From NCBI RefSeq assembly GCF_000718005.1, contig NZ_JODV01000018.1: a stretch of 64,000 nucleotides of DNA, one strand, 5' to 3'. Position 1 is the stretch's first letter, and each line of letters starts with the position of its first letter. The notes beneath the pieces were generated by a model. It made no database searches, was not told where the DNA came from, and worked only from the letters and a program-made list of their open reading frames with translations. This document shows, piece by piece, positions 61,648 to 64,000 of this stretch. Source of the stretch: Actinoalloteichus_B caeruleus (GTDB taxonomy: Bacteria > Actinomycetota > Actinomycetes > Mycobacteriales > Pseudonocardiaceae). The translations under genes were made by a program, and so were the position numbers.

Positions 61648-63621
61648 GTGACCGACACGACGGACAGCACGGGGGCATCCGTGGAGAGTGCGACACCCGT
61701 TCCCGGTGGGCCCGTGCCAGCGACGGGTCCACGAAGGGCCGACCCGCGCGACGCGTTCCCCCTCACGTCCGGCCAGGCCTCGGCGTGGACGAACATGGAA
61801 GGCCTGGAACCCGTCCACCTCGCCCGGTCCCGGTGGTGGGCCGTCCCGACCGCGCTGACCGACGAGCTCGTCGAGACGACCGTCCGGTTCGTCCTGTCCC
61901 GGCACGAGGCACTGCGAACGCGCCTCGTCGGCGACGCCGAGCGGGGGGTGCGGCAGGTGGTCGACCCGGTGGACGAGGACGTCGTGCGCGCACGGCCCGA
62001 CCTCGTGCTCGACGAGAGCGCCCCCCAGGGCTTCCAGTCCGGACTCGACCAGCTGGCCCACCAGCCCTTCGACCTCCACGAGGAGTGGCCGGTCCGGTGG
62101 TTCCTCGGCCGCCGGTCCTCCGGCGACCACGTGCTCGTCGCCGTGGTGCACCATTTCGTGGCCGGTTTCCAGGGGTGCGCCGTCCTCGACCACGAGATCC
62201 CCGTCGTCCTCGACAACCTGGCCAGCGGGCGGGCGCCCTCGGCGGGGCTACCCGAGGCGAGGGGGCCACGTCAGTGGTGGGCGGAGGAGGACAGCCCCCG
62301 GGGTCGGCGGCTCGACGCCAGGGCACGCGAACACGTGCGGCGGGTACTGCGCGACCTGCCCAGCACGCCCTTCCCCGTGGCCGCCAACCTCCGAGGCGCC
62401 AGCGACCCGCGAGCGGCCCGCCGCGTCGGCGTCACCCTGACCTCGCCCGCCGTCGACGGCTGCCTCTCCTGGCTGTCCCAGGAGTGGGGCGTCCCCCACT
62501 CCGCCGTCCTCCTGGCGGCCGTCTCCCGCGCCCTCGCCCACGACCTGGTCGACGAGTCGGCGCTCGCCTGGCAGGTGTTCGGTGACCGCGCGGGACCGCT
62601 CACCGGGTCATCCTCCGTCTGCTACGAACCCGTGACGACGCTGCTGCCCGCCTCCGGGCTCGCACCGGACGGTGACCTGCTCGCGGCGTCCTCGGAGCTG
62701 TACCGGAGGCTCCTCGTGTCCCTGCGCGCGCGGGCGTTCGGCGACCGCATGATCGACGAGGAGGCCCACCACGTCTCGCGGACCCGGGGTGTCCGGGTGG
62801 AGACACCGTTCTGGTTCAACTTCGTGGACAGCCGTGGTCGCCGGGCCGTCGCACCCCAGGACCTCACCGATCCCGCCGACGAGCTCCGACGCGGCACCGG
62901 GTTCGACGAGTACGAGGGGGACCGCACCCCGGGAGACGACTTCCTGCTCTACGTGTGGCGCGAGCCCGGGCAGCTGCGCATCGGCGTCTACGCCCACGAA
63001 CGGTACGCCGACGTCGCCGCCCTCCGCGCCGTGCTCGCCCGCTGCGCCGCGCTCCTGCACCGCGCCGCCGTCCCGTCCGCGACGGCGGCGAGCGGCGGAC
63101 CGGACCGGCGGCGGACCGCCTCGCCCCGCTGGACCCGGCTGGACGGTGGTCGCTGGACCGCCCCGGACGTGGTGCGTGCCGTGCTGGCCTCGCTGGTGGG
63201 AGTCGAGTCCGTGGACGTCCGCCTCGTGGCGGGGGACCGAGGTACGCGCCTCCACGCCCACCTCACGACGTCCACCGCCCACTCCGTCGACGCGGTGCGC
63301 ACGGCCGCCCTGGGCATGCTGGACGTGCCCGGGTTCGCCGTGCCCGACGAGATCACCCTCAGCCGGGGCCGAGCGGCGCCGAGGGAGGACGGCCCGGAGA
63401 GGGCACCCGCCCTGCGTGACCTGGTCGAGATCGTCGGTCGCCTGTGCGGACTGCCGGCGGTCGATCCGCGCCTGAGCTACCTGGCGGCGGGCGGCGCTGC
63501 CCGCCACCTCCCGTCGATCCTGCGCGGGCTCGGAGCACGAGGTTGGGACGGCTTGTCCTGGCAGGACCTCTGCTCGCACCGGTCGTTGGAGTCCCTCGCC
63601 ATCGCCTTGCGGCGCAAATGA
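61648..63621 (+). CDS. NRPS-derived condensation-domain protein with degenerate active site and carrier
   Basis: A 657-residue protein. Residues about 36-480 follow the NRPS condensation domain: LTSGQASAW (C1), RHEALRT (C2) and VVHHFVAGF (C3, His168-His169), where the usual HHxxxDG has lost its DG. Residues about 495-585 resemble the small C-terminal subdomain of adenylation domains, with no adenylation core before it. Residues about 589-657 look like a carrier domain in which the phosphopantetheine serine of GGxS is replaced by alanine (GGAA, 615-618). It stands after the exporter genes with its own promoter. GTG 61681 is an alternative start. It may be a pseudo-enzyme, scaffold or atypical acyl/amide former. 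Confidence 0.7.
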   Translation: MTDTTDSTGASVESATPVPGGPVPATGPRRADPRDAFPLTSGQASAWTNMEGLEPVHLARSRWWAVPTALTDELVETTVRFVLSRHEALRTRLVGDAERGVRQVVDPVDEDVVRARPDLVLDESAPQGFQSGLDQLAHQPFDLHEEWPVRWFLGRRSSGDHVLVAVVHHFVAGFQGCAVLDHEIPVVLDNLASGRAPSAGLPEARGPRQWWAEEDSPRGRRLDARAREHVRRVLRDLPSTPFPVAANLRGASDPRAARRVGVTLTSPAVDGCLSWLSQEWGVPHSAVLLAAVSRALAHDLVDESALAWQVFGDRAGPLTGSSSVCYEPVTTLLPASGLAPDGDLLAASSELYRRLLVSLRARAFGDRMIDEEAHHVSRTRGVRVETPFWFNFVDSRGRRAVAPQDLTDPADELRRGTGFDEYEGDRTPGDDFLLYVWREPGQLRIGVYAHERYADVAALRAVLARCAALLHRAAVPSATAASGGPDRRRTASPRWTRLDGGRWTAPDVVRAVLASLVGVESVDVRLVAGDRGTRLHAHLTTSTAHSVDAVRTAALGMLDVPGFAVPDEITLSRGRAAPREDGPERAPALRDLVEIVGRLCGLPAVDPRLSYLAAGGAARHLPSILRGLGARGWDGLSWQDLCSHRSLESLAIALRRK

Positions 63622-63641
63622 GCCCCGGCGGACGCTGGGGC
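63622..63641. terminator. Hairpin between convergent genes
   Basis: GCCCCGGC and GCTGGGGC pair over 8 bp with one G-U around a GGAC loop, directly after the stop of the condensation-like gene. It could serve both that gene and the convergent one ending at 63738. Confidence 0.6.
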
Positions 63642-63737
63642 ACCATCCCCTGCCCGCCGCGCGCCGTGCCGCCACCGGCGAGGTACCGCACCGTCGGATC
63701 GGCCGCGGTAGCCCGCCGAGCGGCACCGCGGCGGAGG

Positions 63738-64000
63738 TCACGCCTCCCCCGCCTCCCCGTCCGCGACGGGCAGCGACTCGTGGATCAGCCTCGCCCGGGT
63801 CGCGGCGACCACCGCGCCCCCGTCGACGACGACCTCGGCGGGAACCGGCCGGCTGAGGAACGCCAGGAGGCTCGCCGAGAGCCCGTAGGCCCCGACGTTG
63901 GGGATGGACAGCAGGCCACCCACGCCCACCTCGGGAACGGCCACTCCGCGCCCGAGGACGTCGGCCGGGGTGCACAACGGCCCGACCAGCGAGGCGGTGG
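63738..64000 (-). CDS. C-terminal end of a type III PLP-dependent decarboxylase (DapDC/ODC fold), partial
   Basis: The last 87 residues of a leftward gene whose start lies beyond the right edge. ASLVGPLCTPADVLGRGV and LLSIPNVGAYGLSASLLAFL are the closing motifs of the diaminopimelate/ornithine decarboxylase fold: the Cys and Asp of the substrate site and the Tyr of NxGAYG that contacts PLP. The cut is due to the window, not a truncation. Such enzymes supply diamines or decarboxylate intermediates in carboxylate siderophore pathways, so it may belong to the neighbouring cluster. Confidence 0.88.
   Translation of the reverse strand, partial: TASLVGPLCTPADVLGRGVAVPEVGVGGLLSIPNVGAYGLSASLLAFLSRPVPAEVVVDGGAVVAATRARLIHESLPVADGEAGEA

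Noticed and set aside
59659..63621. A 1320-residue frame ending in the condensation-like protein
   Set aside because: Its first half is a shadow of the second half-transporter gene. A promoter and GTG starts lie just before the condensation domain.

Overview
The window is chromosomal DNA from a very high-GC actinomycete, probably filamentous. The evidence is near-universal G/C in third codon positions, many GTG starts, start/stop overlaps of the ATGA/GTGA type, F420-type oxidoreductases, DUF5997 and a desferrioxamine-type NIS siderophore synthetase. The species cannot be named from sequence alone. No rRNA, convincing tRNA, transposase or replication origin was seen.

Layout. 1-4.6 kb: a cas-less three-repeat type I-E-like CRISPR remnant, a PPOX-fold flavoprotein, a divergent NmrA-type reductase/AraC regulator pair, a protein of unknown function and a membrane protein with two DUF3592-like repeats. 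4.7-8.6 kb: a complete ribose-type sugar ABC importer (fused double ATPase, permease, binding lipoprotein) behind a recognisable promoter. 9-15.2 kb: an M16-protease-like protein without its zinc motif, a deazaflavin (F420) oxidoreductase, a decayed UvrA-like fragment, and a three-gene operon of unknown membrane proteins. 15.5-21.2 kb: ArsR and TetR regulators, a YqeY-like protein, a type-B carboxylesterase whose promoter carries the same operator core as the tetR promoter, and an S9 peptidase.

21.7-37.6 kb is a large aldarate (sugar diacid) catabolic region. It holds glucarate dehydratase and 5-dehydro-4-deoxyglucarate dehydratase with a 2-hydroxyacid dehydrogenase, a divergent LysR regulator with a good T-N11-A box, a full oligopeptide-type ABC importer with a TauE-like exporter, and a second dehydrogenase/dehydratase pair with an IclR regulator. 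A 16-bp palindrome is shared by the importer promoter and the second dehydratase promoter, which suggests one IclR regulon. An erythromycin-esterase homologue sits inside this region.

38-49 kb: a RibD/DHFR-like reductase, a back-to-back pair of an HTH-less LysR effector domain and DUF5997, a frameshifted MmyB-type regulator pseudogene, a TetR-controlled E1alpha-E1beta-E2 2-oxoacid dehydrogenase operon with a 26-bp palindrome, and a molybdenum hydroxylase with fused iron-sulfur and molybdopterin parts.

49.7-64 kb is a siderophore-like biosynthetic region: a VOC protein, two IucB-type acyltransferases, a penicillin-acylase-type Ntn hydrolase, a PLP decarboxylase, an IucA/IucC synthetase, two ABC half-exporters, a condensation-domain protein with degenerate catalytic and carrier motifs, and the end of a type III PLP decarboxylase running off the right edge. 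The N-hydroxylase normally found between decarboxylase and acyltransferase is absent. A short open frame sits in exactly that slot. This cluster, and the odd NRPS-derived protein in it, is the most likely place for undescribed chemistry.
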